Part shown: in pieces, positions 53,901 to 61,552 of the stretch
How the letters are laid out: each line of letters opens with the position of its first letter
How positions within the stretch are numbered: position 1 is the first letter of the stretch
Assembly: GCA_028291765.1 (NCBI GenBank)
Contig: JAQGNR010000203.1
Span: 1 to 64,000, forward strand
Source: Herbaspirillum sp.
Lineage (GTDB): Bacteria; Pseudomonadota; Gammaproteobacteria; Burkholderiales; Burkholderiaceae_D
Reading direction: 5' to 3'
Length of the DNA stretch: 64,000 nt
The notes under the pieces: model-generated
Seen by the model: the letters and a program-made list of their open reading frames with translations, nothing else
Database searches by the model: none
What the model was told of the DNA's origin: nothing
Program-made: the position numbers and the translations under genes

Positions 53901-56498
53901 ATCGTCGATGAAGGAATTTATCCCGAACTGGTGATCATGTGGAAGCCGGTGCAGCTTCAGGGCGTAGGCGCTGCATCGGTGGTCATCAATGCGGCAAAAT
54001 ATCCGACCCAGAAACTGGAAGACTGGAGACCCAGGATCAATAAACTGTTCGGTATCGACCCGACCACCGGCAATCTGAGCAATATGCCCCAAGTCGATCC
54101 GCTGCCGACGCAACAGCCGATCACGGGAGGCATCGTGATGCTCGAACCGACCATCCTCGCCACCGAAGAAGGTTCGGGCGTCGTGGTGCTTTCCAAAAAC
54201 CTGCCGCAAAGCGATTGCGGCAGCGCGACCGCGCCGGCCAACGGACCGAGCGATTATTTCGCGGTCATCGCGAAGAACAACGGGGTGCCGAGCCAGGTTG
54301 CCGTGCAGCCGACCGGCTGGAATAGGGGAGATTCGAATTTCTATTGCGCCAAGGCGCGCATTGACGGCCTGAGCATCACCGGCAGCGACGGCGGCGGCGG
54401 CATCTACGCCAATGGTTGGGCGCATGGACTTGAAATTTCCAATAACCGTATCTACAGCAACTCAAGCTCGATGCACGGCGGCTTGCGCATCGGTTCGCCG
54501 TTCGAGGAAGAAACCCCTCCTGTCGATGGCTATGGCTACGACATCGGGGTCAAGATCCATCACAACGCCATCACCAAGAATGGCACCACCGAGTTCACAC
54601 CCGGTGCGGGCGCGGTCAATGCAACCGGCGCCGGCGCGGGAGTGTCGATCTGTACCGGCACCGATAACTACGAAGTGAATTACAACTTCATTTGCGGCAA
54701 CTACAGCAACGGCGACGGCGGCGGCATCGGCGCCATCGGCGTCAATATGAACGGTGTGATCGCGCACAATAAGATCCTGTTCAACCAGAGTTCGCAGCAG
54801 ACCGCGGCGGTGCATGGGGGCGGCATTGATATCGAAGGCGATCTCACCACCGCCACCACGCTTTCAAACGGTGCGGGAAATATCACTATCGACTCGAATC
54901 TGATCGTGGGCAATTTTGCCCAATCCGGCCATGGCGGCGGCATTCGCCTGCAACAGGTCAACGGCAACGATGTCATCAGGAATCCGAACAATCCGTCAAA
55001 GTGGTATCGGGCGTCGATCACCAATAACATCATCACCAATAACGTGGCCGGATGGTCGGGCGGCGGGATCTCACTGGTCGACACGCTCAATGCGGTCATT
55101 CATGAAAATACGATTGCAAACAACGATAGCGCCGCAATCGTGGGGGCCCTGTTCGGCACCAACGGCCGCGGTCCGACTACTTCGTATGCGAATCCGGCGG
55201 GCGTCAGCACCGAAATGACATCGCCGGCGCTGCTCGCAGTGCTGCCGACGGCCGCTTCGACCACTGTGCCGCCAGCGGCGACCAAGGCGCGCAATACGTA
55301 TTCGAACCCGGACATCTTCAATGACATCATCTGGCATAACCGGTCGTTCTTCGTCGACGCTACCGGCGGCGCCGGCGCCTCCAATGTCTGTTCCAGCAAC
55401 GATACGAACGTCCGTACATGCATCGTGCTTCCACCATCGGCGAATGCCGGCGATTGCACGGGCGCGCCTGCGTACTGGGATATCGGTACGGTCGGCGACG
55501 CCTCGGCGGCGGTCTCCAATTTCACGCTGACGAATCTGTACAACTCGGTGCTCTCGCCGGCAGGTTCGATCTATAGCAGTAATCGGCCGCCAGGCGTAAG
55601 CGTCAACGATCCGGGACTGATGAAGACCTACTGCAACGGTCCGCGCGCCAATCCGGGAATGAAATTCGAACCGGGGCAGCCGTTCCTGCCGCCGTTCAGC
55701 ATAATCGCCGGCGTCACGCTCGATGAGGCGGGCAACTTTGTCGATCTGAGATACGGCCCCTTGTCCTTAACCGATCCGCTGCAGCCGGGTGTGGTGCTAT
55801 ACGGAGACTATCGCATTTCTGCAACCGGCTCGGCATACAACACCGGGATAGGCGCCGAACCGGCCAGCCGCGTAGCGGCCAATTCGGTCGATTATTTCGG
55901 TGCGCCGCGTCCTACGCTGCTCCGCTTACCCGGTTATGACATCGGTGCGACGCAGGTGGCGGGCGTATTACCCATCGGTGGCGTGATACCGCCGTTCCTG
56001 GCGTCGCGCACCGCCGCGCTCACGACCGCCGCAAACACCGTCGCCGCGATAAGGCCGGCATTTCTCGCCGCCACGCCAGCACCTGCGCCTGCACCTGCAC
56101 TCGCGGCCGGCGCAAATGCTCTGATCGCGATCGGGGCGCCGGCCAACCAGACAGCTTTGCCTGTTGCGCGTCTGAGCGGCCTGACGCCGGCGTTGATCCA
56201 TTCGCCGCTCAACTGCGGCGTGAACGGACAGCCGGCCTGCGGCACGGGTACCTTGCAATTGTCCAATACCGGCAGTGCCGCGCTTGCGATCGCCAACATT
56301 ATGTCCAGTAATGCGGCGTTCTCCATTGCAAACAATTGCGGCAGCAGCCTGGCGGCCGGCGGCAAGTGCCTGATCACGGTCGCTTTCAATCCGCCAAAGA
56401 ACGGATTGCCGGTGAACGGGACCGTCGTGGTGCGCAACAATAGCGGCGGTGTGGCAAACAACACGCAGATCGCGACCTTGAGCGGCGCGGTCCGATGA
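47907..56498 (+). CDS. Giant (2863-residue) surface protein: degenerate cupredoxin N-terminus, Ig-like, SdrD/Cna-B-like, IPT/TIG and beta-helix domains
   Basis: The signal peptide ends near ASASAQ. Residues up to about 500 form a multicopper-oxidase-like fold without copper ligands (GTYLYETGSHPSLQAPMGLY; LRTHTPSIVG where HPxHxHG is expected). A cadherin/VCBS-like repeat follows near 520-590, and then long beta-rich regions. An SdrD/Cna-B-like unit lies near 1247 (VYVDQNGNGVRDAGESG), and an IPT/TIG domain near 1895-1955. A right-handed beta-helix runs from about 1980 to 2520 (ISNNRIYSNSSS, ITNNIITNNVAGWSGGG). An Ala/Pro linker and a HYDIN-type beta domain from about 2767 end the protein. It resembles giant oxidase-associated proteins of metal-oxidising bacteria only in a general way. 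GAGGAT precedes the ATG. Confidence 0.82.
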   Translation: MIKITMVLKRLPLGLASAAIAIAIATAMALAAASASAQTAALTTVNLTAQRMSTTLPDGTTVPMWGYCTDDLPQNAGLSGGRLLNANACTVAVTGSALRVANTNWTPGPTIVVPVGNELNIRLTNNLASGTSTSLVILGQIGGSAGKPTRDAAPVNHPPQTTTTWPANAAAAGAGFVPPQQAVRARAFGQEAAFNGNISYTWNTNIAPAAASAKYLKPGTYLYETGSHPSLQAPMGLYGVLIVTSRPLYEIEEPGTSEASQQLENPGHAFPGAYAAYAGTASPLAKLAGVPYDMDATLLFSEIDAVQNTAVDAAAVAGTSESIRWNDARCTQSQKPGAAGAAQAPCYPAAVNYAPTYFVVNGKPYNQTSPADTSVVLPDLAGSDYVTGNILVRMVNAGLRTHTPSIVGMPFTLIAEDGNVAPGNTKMQNEVNMPAGKTIDALIHPMAGAPASTLRRYPDAVYPFFDRGLGLTTGNETSGGMQGYIVVARAGTATLTGAALATALNKTVGASAKPAVAATANPDYYTLSPNATSLSNNVLTNDIGVTHAVTQGQTLVSGATSTTALLGHGSVTLETSGKFTYTVTTPPANSAAPVIDSFTYCGNNSATVCALVTITFEATGAAPTAAARIYDNSAVTAYPSNVASLLSVPRGAGLLQGAVDPSGYPMTAKFSGAAPGWVALNSDGSFKATPCSPAPATCTFQFVSVNSQGTSSLPQTATVAFPAGSGLPVRLIDAQSSTVLQNDYSWVIEEDQTWHTTDAGVTPPLVNGTPPPSLATSFFHSYMPVVASGCTGPLSCSDAQAVSGTAVAPRTRSLPSDVALDPTKWYFISILPGDAANPFISGFARDPLLTPGCLTPSAASANDAQCGHTIGGITIAPRTGAGYPVATVKVEPNPLKPAQLSVYIFEDSSPTNGDPDAMEHGLGGFEITIWDVAGRSGDPIGQITYDAFNSPLTNALLGTPGCPNTYSPTASAAGQAAGQTSPNYAKRDLTGVIITCPNDPVDPANPSADYALQGQALVKNLMPARLDVIANSGAARRGAGEIWHQVSTLEGTPAQDAFVKSGEPAYFQEFGPPGFHTFIGFVNPAHITQQNIIATHVPVSGVPPVQTGDTEGPPITGPVALATTSVSGRVTSLHMSRPIMETLWDSGSRKPLAATSCLVGLNQQGELGLNIGFAACDSDGNFTLSNIPVGSYMLVIWDRWLDQIIAFKSVQVVAGKTPDANGNPVPAAAVALGNIPVFSWFTRVETSVYVDQNGNGVRDAGESGIAQVPVAIRFRDGSVSNVLTTDSDGNAVFNELFPLFNWYVVESDRTRFANTGVNVTVDAGGLPDCATYNPANGQGAVGAANQNSAMPCTRTGGILNSSYVWNDPVSGKSFGAVPAGLGNGTNRKDSGNVLYEGLQGFINQTQILDWGKRPLNVGENGGIQGMVVYASTRGFDDPSLELQFKWEPGVPRVKVNLYSKTLNADGTAALTLVNSTTTTSWDDYANGVKADGTRNMVCPGQDSQDPFLTYTLGTANQFKCYDGFHLWNQVQPAVYDGAYVFNTDSAGQPLAPGRYVVEIIPPAGYEIVKEEDKNILIGDAWVAPAAQQFNTLANIFIMPDQAQVAAYYNPNNPNNPTTSLGFQGAKQQFPNCAGTMRTVPDFMSLFPGSGQVAPFAGVLKPLCDRKEVLLADQSTAKASFFIFSNTPVAAHYTGMILNDAATEINAMSPDFGEKFAVPYAPISVRDMNGVEISRVYSDQWGTFNGMAPSTWQVNVPNPSGYSPNMLQSCMNDPGPILDTRPGSSTFGQMITDPLFNPSFSNFCYEWPYMPGATVYLDTPVVPVAAFADGYNPPDCSYPDSTPSIKRVDGDGIGPWVAAADGTHTLKITALGDADVPNPAYQGPSATAAPFNQRIVKRHYGFGSTPGTVSVNGIPLINVSWSDAAITATVPPGAATGELIIRNAAGLSSVDSVTVNVGGPAPAVVKPAFSSPTTASTTGVGFPHPIQDAIDAAKPGNLIIVDEGIYPELVIMWKPVQLQGVGAASVVINAAKYPTQKLEDWRPRINKLFGIDPTTGNLSNMPQVDPLPTQQPITGGIVMLEPTILATEEGSGVVVLSKNLPQSDCGSATAPANGPSDYFAVIAKNNGVPSQVAVQPTGWNRGDSNFYCAKARIDGLSITGSDGGGGIYANGWAHGLEISNNRIYSNSSSMHGGLRIGSPFEEETPPVDGYGYDIGVKIHHNAITKNGTTEFTPGAGAVNATGAGAGVSICTGTDNYEVNYNFICGNYSNGDGGGIGAIGVNMNGVIAHNKILFNQSSQQTAAVHGGGIDIEGDLTTATTLSNGAGNITIDSNLIVGNFAQSGHGGGIRLQQVNGNDVIRNPNNPSKWYRASITNNIITNNVAGWSGGGISLVDTLNAVIHENTIANNDSAAIVGALFGTNGRGPTTSYANPAGVSTEMTSPALLAVLPTAASTTVPPAATKARNTYSNPDIFNDIIWHNRSFFVDATGGAGASNVCSSNDTNVRTCIVLPPSANAGDCTGAPAYWDIGTVGDASAAVSNFTLTNLYNSVLSPAGSIYSSNRPPGVSVNDPGLMKTYCNGPRANPGMKFEPGQPFLPPFSIIAGVTLDEAGNFVDLRYGPLSLTDPLQPGVVLYGDYRISATGSAYNTGIGAEPASRVAANSVDYFGAPRPTLLRLPGYDIGATQVAGVLPIGGVIPPFLASRTAALTTAANTVAAIRPAFLAATPAPAPAPALAAGANALIAIGAPANQTALPVARLSGLTPALIHSPLNCGVNGQPACGTGTLQLSNTGSAALAIANIMSSNAAFSIANNCGSSLAAGGKCLITVAFNPPKNGLPVNGTVVVRNNSGGVANNTQIATLSGAVR
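47961..47990 (+). repeat. Hexanucleotide repeat in the signal peptide of the giant protein
   Basis: GCAATT occurs three times, followed by GCAACT and GCAATG, encoding AIAIAIATAM in the hydrophobic core. Gain or loss of units keeps the frame but alters the length of the signal core. Confidence 0.8.
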
Positions 56499-56509
56499 TG
56501 GGGAACGGA

Positions 56510-56974
56510 ATGAATCGGAGAAGAGGCCTTGCCGGCGCTTTCGCTATTGCCGCGGCGATCGGTATCTGCGGTCCGGTGTGCGCCGGCGTCAAGGAAGATC
56601 CGCGGGACGCCGCGCGCGTCTGGCGCATCTATCGGAATCCCCAATTCGAGCGGACATGGGGCATTAACATCCTTGGGATTCGGCTGGTCTCGTCGGGATG
56701 GATGCTGCAGTTCAAATACCGTGTGATCGACCCCGAAAAGGCGAAACTGCTGCTCGACCGTCAAGCCAAGCCTTATTTGACCGACAAGACCAGCGGCGCG
56801 ATGCTTGCCGTTCCGGCGATGGAAAATATCGGCGAATTGCGGCAAGCGACTTCGCTGGCGGCCGGCCGCGACTATTTCATCATTTTCGGGAATGCCAACA
56901 AAGTGGTTCAACGCGGCAACCGGGTCAATATCGAGATCGGACCATTCCATGTCGACGATCTGGTGGTGGAATAA
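56510..56974 (+). CDS. Small secreted protein of unknown function
   Basis: This protein of 154 residues begins MNRRRGLAGAFAIAAAIGIC with a signal peptide, likely cut near VCAG. The mature part has VWRIYRNPQFERTWGINILG, GWMLQFKYRVIDPEKAKLLL and GRDYFIIFGNANKVVQRGNR. I do not recognise the family; the beta pattern suggests a small immunoglobulin-like or chaperone-like domain. ATG 56510 has GGGGA upstream; an earlier ATG at 56495 overlaps the stop of the giant gene (ATGA). It is very likely translated with the giant protein. Confidence 0.7.
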   Translation: MNRRRGLAGAFAIAAAIGICGPVCAGVKEDPRDAARVWRIYRNPQFERTWGINILGIRLVSSGWMLQFKYRVIDPEKAKLLLDRQAKPYLTDKTSGAMLAVPAMENIGELRQATSLAAGRDYFIIFGNANKVVQRGNRVNIEIGPFHVDDLVVE

Positions 56975-57015
56975 ACGCGCGGGAACGTCATTAAATAATA
57001 AGAGGAAAGTACATC

Positions 57016-57885
57016 ATGAACAGCAAATCCATCATATTCGGCCTTCTGAAATGGCATTGCGTCCTGACTGCGATGGTTGTCCTGTCGACGCCGTCAAGGG
57101 CCGAGACGCGCACCTTGAGCGCGGCGCAAGTGGTGGAAAAGAATGTGGCGGCGCGCGGTGGCGGCGCCGCTTGGCGCGCAATCCATTCGATCTCTTTTGC
57201 AGGCAATATGGACGTGGGTCGGACACACCCGACGCCGGCCGGCACGGTAGATAGCCCCGCATCGGCGCCGCCCAGTCCGAGCCGCGGGAAAATGCGCATG
57301 ATGATCACTGAGGGGCCGGTGAAAAAAGACGACGTCATTGCGCTGCCATTTCGGCTTGACATGAAACGGCCGCACAAGAACCGACTGGAACTGGACTTTG
57401 CTGGGCACACCGCGATTCAGGTCTACGACGGTAGCGCCGGCTGGAAACTGCGTCCATTCATGGGGCGCTCCGAGGCCGAACCGTTCAGCCCCGTCGAAAT
57501 GAAGATCGCAGCATCGCAGCAGGAACTCGACGGCCTGCTCATCGATGCCCCCGCCAAGGGAAGCGCGATCCACATGGAAGGCATGGACAACGTTAATGGC
57601 GTGCAGGCCTATAAGCTTAAAGTCACGTTGCGCAATGGAGATGTACGCCGGGTATGGGTGGATGCTTCCACGTTTCTGGATATCAAGGTCGATGGCGTCA
57701 GGGATATCGGCGGCCGTTCGCTCACCATGACGACGCTGTTGGGCGATTATCGCCGTGTCGACAACGTGATGATTCCTTTCGTCATGGAGACGCGCGGAAC
57801 CGGCTTGAAAGAATCCGAAAAAATAATCATCAATAAAGTGGCGATTAACGCCGACCTTCCCGATGCGCGTTTCGCAAAACCGTAG
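57016..57885 (+). CDS. Secreted LolA/LppX-fold-like protein (first of a pair)
   Basis: This 289-residue protein has a signal peptide (VLTAMVVLSTPSRAETR). It starts with TLSAAQVVEKNVAARGGGAA and WRAIHSISFAGNM, a pattern found in outer-membrane-lipoprotein-sorting-like proteins. Later phrases are FRLDMKRPHKNRLELDF, AIQVYDGSAGWKLRPFMG and AYKLKVTLRNGDVRRVWVDA. The fold should be an open beta-barrel that holds a lipid or other hydrophobic ligand. AAGAGGAAAG precedes the ATG. The next gene encodes a paralogue of the same plan. The role in the oxidase cluster is unknown. Confidence 0.72.
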   Translation: MNSKSIIFGLLKWHCVLTAMVVLSTPSRAETRTLSAAQVVEKNVAARGGGAAWRAIHSISFAGNMDVGRTHPTPAGTVDSPASAPPSPSRGKMRMMITEGPVKKDDVIALPFRLDMKRPHKNRLELDFAGHTAIQVYDGSAGWKLRPFMGRSEAEPFSPVEMKIAASQQELDGLLIDAPAKGSAIHMEGMDNVNGVQAYKLKVTLRNGDVRRVWVDASTFLDIKVDGVRDIGGRSLTMTTLLGDYRRVDNVMIPFVMETRGTGLKESEKIIINKVAINADLPDARFAKP

Positions 57886-57904
57886 CGCAGTCAAACGGAC
57901 AATC

Positions 57905-58771
57905 ATGAAAAACGAAGAACTGTGCATGATGACGCTGGCGGTAATGCTGACTGTGGCGATCAACGCAAAGGCGGCCGAATCGAACCGGCCGGATATGGCC
58001 GTGGAAAATCCGCAAGGGCGGCTACCCGCCGTCGAGGAAATTATCGAACACAATGCGGCGGCCCGCGGCGGTCTCGAGACATGGCGCGCAGTCACCAGCC
58101 TGAGCGAATTCGGCCGCATGGAAGCGGTCGATCTCAATGCGCTCAATGGCGCCGGCAAGGCGCGCCGGAGCGCCCGTCAAAAGATGGAGACGGATTCACG
58201 CGACATGAGAGTGCCCTTCACGCTGCATATGCAGCGTCCTCACAAGCTGTATCTCGAAATCCAGTACAAGGGCGTGAGCGCCGTCCAGGTCTTCGATGGC
58301 GTGCAAGGCTGGACTGTGACGCCTTCATCCAACGGGGCCGTCGTGCGTCAATACAGTCCGGAGGCGGCGCGCACCGCCTCCGTACAGCAGGATCTGGACG
58401 GACCCCTGATCGACAGCGCGGCAAAAAATACCAAAGTGCTGCTGGAAGGGACCGAATTGGTGGATGGACGGAAAACCTATCGCCTGAAGTTGACGTTGCG
58501 CGACGGGCAGGAGCGCCATCTCTGGATCGATGCCGAGACCTTTCTCGATGCGAAAATCGACGGCACCCGTATCGTGGGGGGAACGGCCTGGCCGGTCGAG
58601 ACGTATTTTTCTGCCTACAATAAGGTCAATGGCCTTCAGATTCCCCATATTCTCGACACATCGATAGGCGGCGCTCGCACCCTCGAACGAATTATTGTCG
58701 AGCATGTCTCAGTCAATCCGGTCTTGAGTGAGGCAATTTTCGCTGCCCCGATATCTGCGCCCGCCCGATAG
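57905..58771 (+). CDS. Secreted LolA/LppX-fold-like protein (second of a pair)
   Basis: This 288-residue protein is a paralogue of its upstream neighbour. It has a short signal (MMTLAVMLTVAINAKAAES), then LPAVEEIIEHNAAARGGLET, FTLHMQRPHKLYLEIQYKGV, AVQVFDGVQGWTVTPSS and YRLKLTLRDGQERHLWIDAE, each matched in the first copy. I chose ATG 57905; the frame is open to an ATG at 57863 inside the preceding gene, and neither has a strong ribosome site. The pair appears to be a local tandem duplication. Confidence 0.72.
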   Translation: MKNEELCMMTLAVMLTVAINAKAAESNRPDMAVENPQGRLPAVEEIIEHNAAARGGLETWRAVTSLSEFGRMEAVDLNALNGAGKARRSARQKMETDSRDMRVPFTLHMQRPHKLYLEIQYKGVSAVQVFDGVQGWTVTPSSNGAVVRQYSPEAARTASVQQDLDGPLIDSAAKNTKVLLEGTELVDGRKTYRLKLTLRDGQERHLWIDAETFLDAKIDGTRIVGGTAWPVETYFSAYNKVNGLQIPHILDTSIGGARTLERIIVEHVSVNPVLSEAIFAAPISAPAR

Positions 58772-58821
58772 GAGCGCCCTCTGCAGGTGAGCCGTTCGAT
58801 GAAGAAAAGAAGAGGTCGTCC

Positions 58822-59112
58822 ATGAAAACTATCGTTCACCGGGCATCAATCTTTCGTGTCCTACTGATCATGTTCTCATTGTTCGGAGGCGGCTCGAGTG
58901 TGGGAGAAAATCTCGCTTCGGTGCAGGCTGCAGCCGATACGGCAGACCGGTGCGAATCGGGCGCGACGACATCCGGCCAGGCTGCGGCGCCAGCGAAAAC
59001 CACGACGGAAAAGGCGCCGGCGAGCGTTGCGCCGCCCGTTGCGCGGCCGAGGCAATCGAAGGGGACTACCAATCCCAATGCGATGCCGGCGGGAAAGCCG
59101 CCCCAATATTGA
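58822..59112 (+). CDS. Small secreted Ala/Pro/Thr-rich protein
   Basis: This 96-residue protein has a signal segment (IFRVLLIMFSLFGGGSSVGE) and a low-complexity mature part with one Cys (TADRCESGATTSGQAAAPAK) ending in MPAGKPPQY. It should be disordered. AGAGG precedes the ATG. An antisense frame of equal length exists but lacks a ribosome site. No function is recognised. Confidence 0.5.
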   Translation: MKTIVHRASIFRVLLIMFSLFGGGSSVGENLASVQAAADTADRCESGATTSGQAAAPAKTTTEKAPASVAPPVARPRQSKGTTNPNAMPAGKPPQY

Positions 59113-59166
59113 TAAACGATATGCAATGGTGGGACAGATGAAGCAGGCTCTTAAAGGAACCCAATC

Positions 59167-60309
59167 ATGATAAAGCTGCAGCAGATAATGACGGCGATGC
59201 ACAAGATGAGTAGTGAACTGGAGCTGTCGAAGGCGCAATTCGGCGAGTTGACCGAACTTATCGGGATCGCCTCCATGATTGTCGACTGCAACGGCGGGAT
59301 CGTCAGCATCAATGAGACGGCCGCCGCGATGATCGGTTTCAAGCCGGAGGATCTGGTCGACACCTTGCTGACGGAACTTGTGATAGACGGCAGGCGCGAG
59401 CTCGATGAAATCCTGATTCCAAGCATGAAATCAGGCAAGTTTGAATCGTTCGATCTGGTGTTAAGAGGCCGCACCGGCCGGAAAAGCCCGCTCTGCGTGG
59501 TACCTCAGCCCATTGAGCATACGGATGGCGTTACGCGTTCGTTGCTGCTGGTATTCACGGAAAAAAGCAATCACAACGCCTTGTTGCAGACCTTGCACCG
59601 GTCCGAATCGCAGCTTCAACAATTTTCCAATCGTTTAATCGCCGCCCACGAAGTCGAGCTCAAGCGGGTGTCTTCGGAATTGCACGATGGGCTCGGCCAG
59701 GCGCTGACGATGATCAAGTTCATGGTGGAAGACGCCTCGCGGCACATCAAGGATGGCGAACCAGAATTGGGTAGCCGGGTTCTGGATGAAACGGTGGAGT
59801 GCCTGCGCGAGGCGATGTGTGAAGTCAGGCGTATCTCGCTGGAACTCCGCCCCAGCAGCCTGGACGACCTGGGACTGATTCCGACCATCGAATGGCATTG
59901 CCGTAATTACCGGCGAGCCTACAGGAATCTGTCGCTAAAGCTTGATCTCAACGTGATCGAAGCGGAAATCCCGAAAGTACTCAAGCTGGAGATCTATCGC
60001 ATCATCCAGGAGGCGTTGAACAATGTCGCCAAGCATGCCAATGCGTCCGAGATAGTGCTCTCGCTGCGGGTCGAACATGCCAGTCTGCTCCTGGTCATTC
60101 AAGATAATGGAACCGGCTTCGATGCGAATCAACTTTACTTCGAGATGGTCAACCGATGTGGTCTCGGCTTGAAGAGCATGAATGAGAGGGTCGAGTCGAC
60201 CGGCGGCGTGCTATTGATTCAGTCCGGAAATGGCGGCACGACAGTGGATGCCCACTGGACGCTGCAGGCGGTCGCATCCGATTTGTTGCCGCAATCGTCC
60301 GCCGGTTGA
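59167..60309 (+). CDS. Soluble PAS-domain sensor histidine kinase (NarX/HPK7 type)
   Basis: This 380-residue kinase has no membrane segment or signal. Residues of about 25-125 form a PAS domain (LTELIGIASMIVDCNGGIVS). The HisKA_3 region has the phosphoacceptor H173 in SSELHDGLGQALTMIKFMVE. The HATPase shows LNNVAKHANASEIVLSL (N box), DNGTGFD (G1) and CGLGLKSMNERVESTGG (G2). The natural partner is the NarL-type regulator on the opposite strand, whose end overlaps it by 91 bases. AAAGGA precedes the ATG. The PAS ligand is unknown. Confidence 0.93.
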   Translation: MIKLQQIMTAMHKMSSELELSKAQFGELTELIGIASMIVDCNGGIVSINETAAAMIGFKPEDLVDTLLTELVIDGRRELDEILIPSMKSGKFESFDLVLRGRTGRKSPLCVVPQPIEHTDGVTRSLLLVFTEKSNHNALLQTLHRSESQLQQFSNRLIAAHEVELKRVSSELHDGLGQALTMIKFMVEDASRHIKDGEPELGSRVLDETVECLREAMCEVRRISLELRPSSLDDLGLIPTIEWHCRNYRRAYRNLSLKLDLNVIEAEIPKVLKLEIYRIIQEALNNVAKHANASEIVLSLRVEHASLLLVIQDNGTGFDANQLYFEMVNRCGLGLKSMNERVESTGGVLLIQSGNGGTTVDAHWTLQAVASDLLPQSSAG

Positions 60310-61013
60310 ATGCGCGCCGCCCGCAACGCACCGGGCCGCCGGTCAAATGTCCTTGCTACTACCCTGTTTTCAATTAAACCTTTATCGAGCGCAAGAAGAA
60401 CGAGTTCGGCCGCATTTTTCAAACCGAGCTTGTGCATCAGATTGGCGCGATGTTTTTCCACAGTCTTTGAACTGATATTCAGAAATTCGGCCGCCAGGCG
60501 ATTAGTGCATCCCTCAGCGATGAGTTTAAGGATGCTGCGTTCACGCGAGGTGAGCGTGTCCCACGGCGTGGCGGTGGGTGCGGGGAGGTCGCGATGCAAA
60601 ATGATGTCGATCAAGTGAATGGACAAATCCGGGCAGATGAATTTTTTACCCGTGATCACCGTATGTATGGCGCGAACGAATTCTTCATATGAGGAATCCT
60701 TGAGCGCGTAGCCGTCGGCCCCCGCGCGCAAAGATTCCCGTACATATTCATCGGTCTTGTAACCCGACAGCACAAGAATGTATATGCTTGCCATGCGTCG
60801 CTTGATTTGCGCGATAGCCTCGATGCCGCTTATGCCGGGCATGGAGAGATCCATCAGGATGAGATCCGGTTGCAATGAAATGGCGTTATGAATGGCCTCT
60901 TTGCCGTTGGTGGCTTCACCCACTACCTCGTAGTCGGGAAGCCTCATGATCATGGATCGCAGACCTTCCCGCAGCAAATTATGATTTTCGGCGATTAAGA
61001 TTCGTTTACTCAT
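60219..61013 (-). CDS. NarL/FixJ-type response regulator with C-terminal extension
   Basis: This 264-residue regulator has a receiver domain with phospho-acceptor D55 (LILMDLSMPG) and a LuxR-type DNA-binding domain (LTSRERSILKLIAEGCTNRL, ISSKTVEKHRANLMHKLGLK). The last approximately 50 residues after LDKGLIEN are extra compared with the family. They are encoded opposite the end of the kinase gene, so they probably arose by loss of a stop codon. The ATG overlaps the stop of the pseudopilin gene upstream (ATGA), so the regulator is part of secretion operon B. Confidence 0.93.
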   Translation of the reverse strand: MSKRILIAENHNLLREGLRSMIMRLPDYEVVGEATNGKEAIHNAISLQPDLILMDLSMPGISGIEAIAQIKRRMASIYILVLSGYKTDEYVRESLRAGADGYALKDSSYEEFVRAIHTVITGKKFICPDLSIHLIDIILHRDLPAPTATPWDTLTSRERSILKLIAEGCTNRLAAEFLNISSKTVEKHRANLMHKLGLKNAAELVLLALDKGLIENRVVARTFDRRPGALRAARIQPADDCGNKSDATACSVQWASTVVPPFPD

Positions 61014-61552
61014 GGCGTTCCCCTTGTCTTTGTCGATGTTGACGGTACGGACGGTGAAGATCTGGATGAATTTCTGCGGCGCGGCGGGCTAAACAAGAAC
61101 CTCCATTGGTCGTAGGTTTCGAGTCCTTCGAATCCGGTGTAGGGCGGGGAAAAGCCGCTGCGCTTGATTGCCGGTTTGGTCGACTTGCTCGCCACCCCGT
61201 TAATTTGGTCGCCGATGCGGAGCAATTCGAACGGTTCGCCTGTTATCGGATCCGGATAGAGGCGGCGCAGATGCCGTACCGGCGCCGGGAAGCGGTCGTC
61301 CTGGAGCAAATCCTCCATATTCGATGGGAGCACTTTGACTGCGCCGGGCGTCGCATAGTAATACCGCTCGATCGCCATCCGATACTGATTGCCGACAAAC
61401 AGCAGATCTTCTTCGCTTTCACGCTGCCGTTCGAACGACCACCAGCTAACAGCACCCATGAGCGCCACCGATAGCAATGCCAGCGTCAGCAGGAACGCGA
61501 GTAATGCGACACCGCTTTCGGGCCGCTTATCGAGGTGCTTATTTCGTATCAT
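61010..61552 (-). CDS. Type II secretion-like pseudopilin (copy B, paralogue of 18149-18649)
   Basis: This 180-residue protein has a short basic N-terminus and the hydrophobic helix GVALLAFLLTLALLSVALMG, then a charged helix (ERQRESEEDLLFVGNQYRMA) and HLRRLYPDPITGEPFELLRI, which parallels HLRRIYVDPI in copy A. The prepilin cleavage motif is weak (SGVALL, without Glu5), as in copy A. The start at 61552 lies inside the end of the preceding gene; the frame is open to 61693. The C-terminus is Arg/Ser-rich and differs from copy A. Confidence 0.8.
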   Translation of the reverse strand: MIRNKHLDKRPESGVALLAFLLTLALLSVALMGAVSWWSFERQRESEEDLLFVGNQYRMAIERYYYATPGAVKVLPSNMEDLLQDDRFPAPVRHLRRLYPDPITGEPFELLRIGDQINGVASKSTKPAIKRSGFSPPYTGFEGLETYDQWRFLFSPPRRRNSSRSSPSVPSTSTKTRGTP

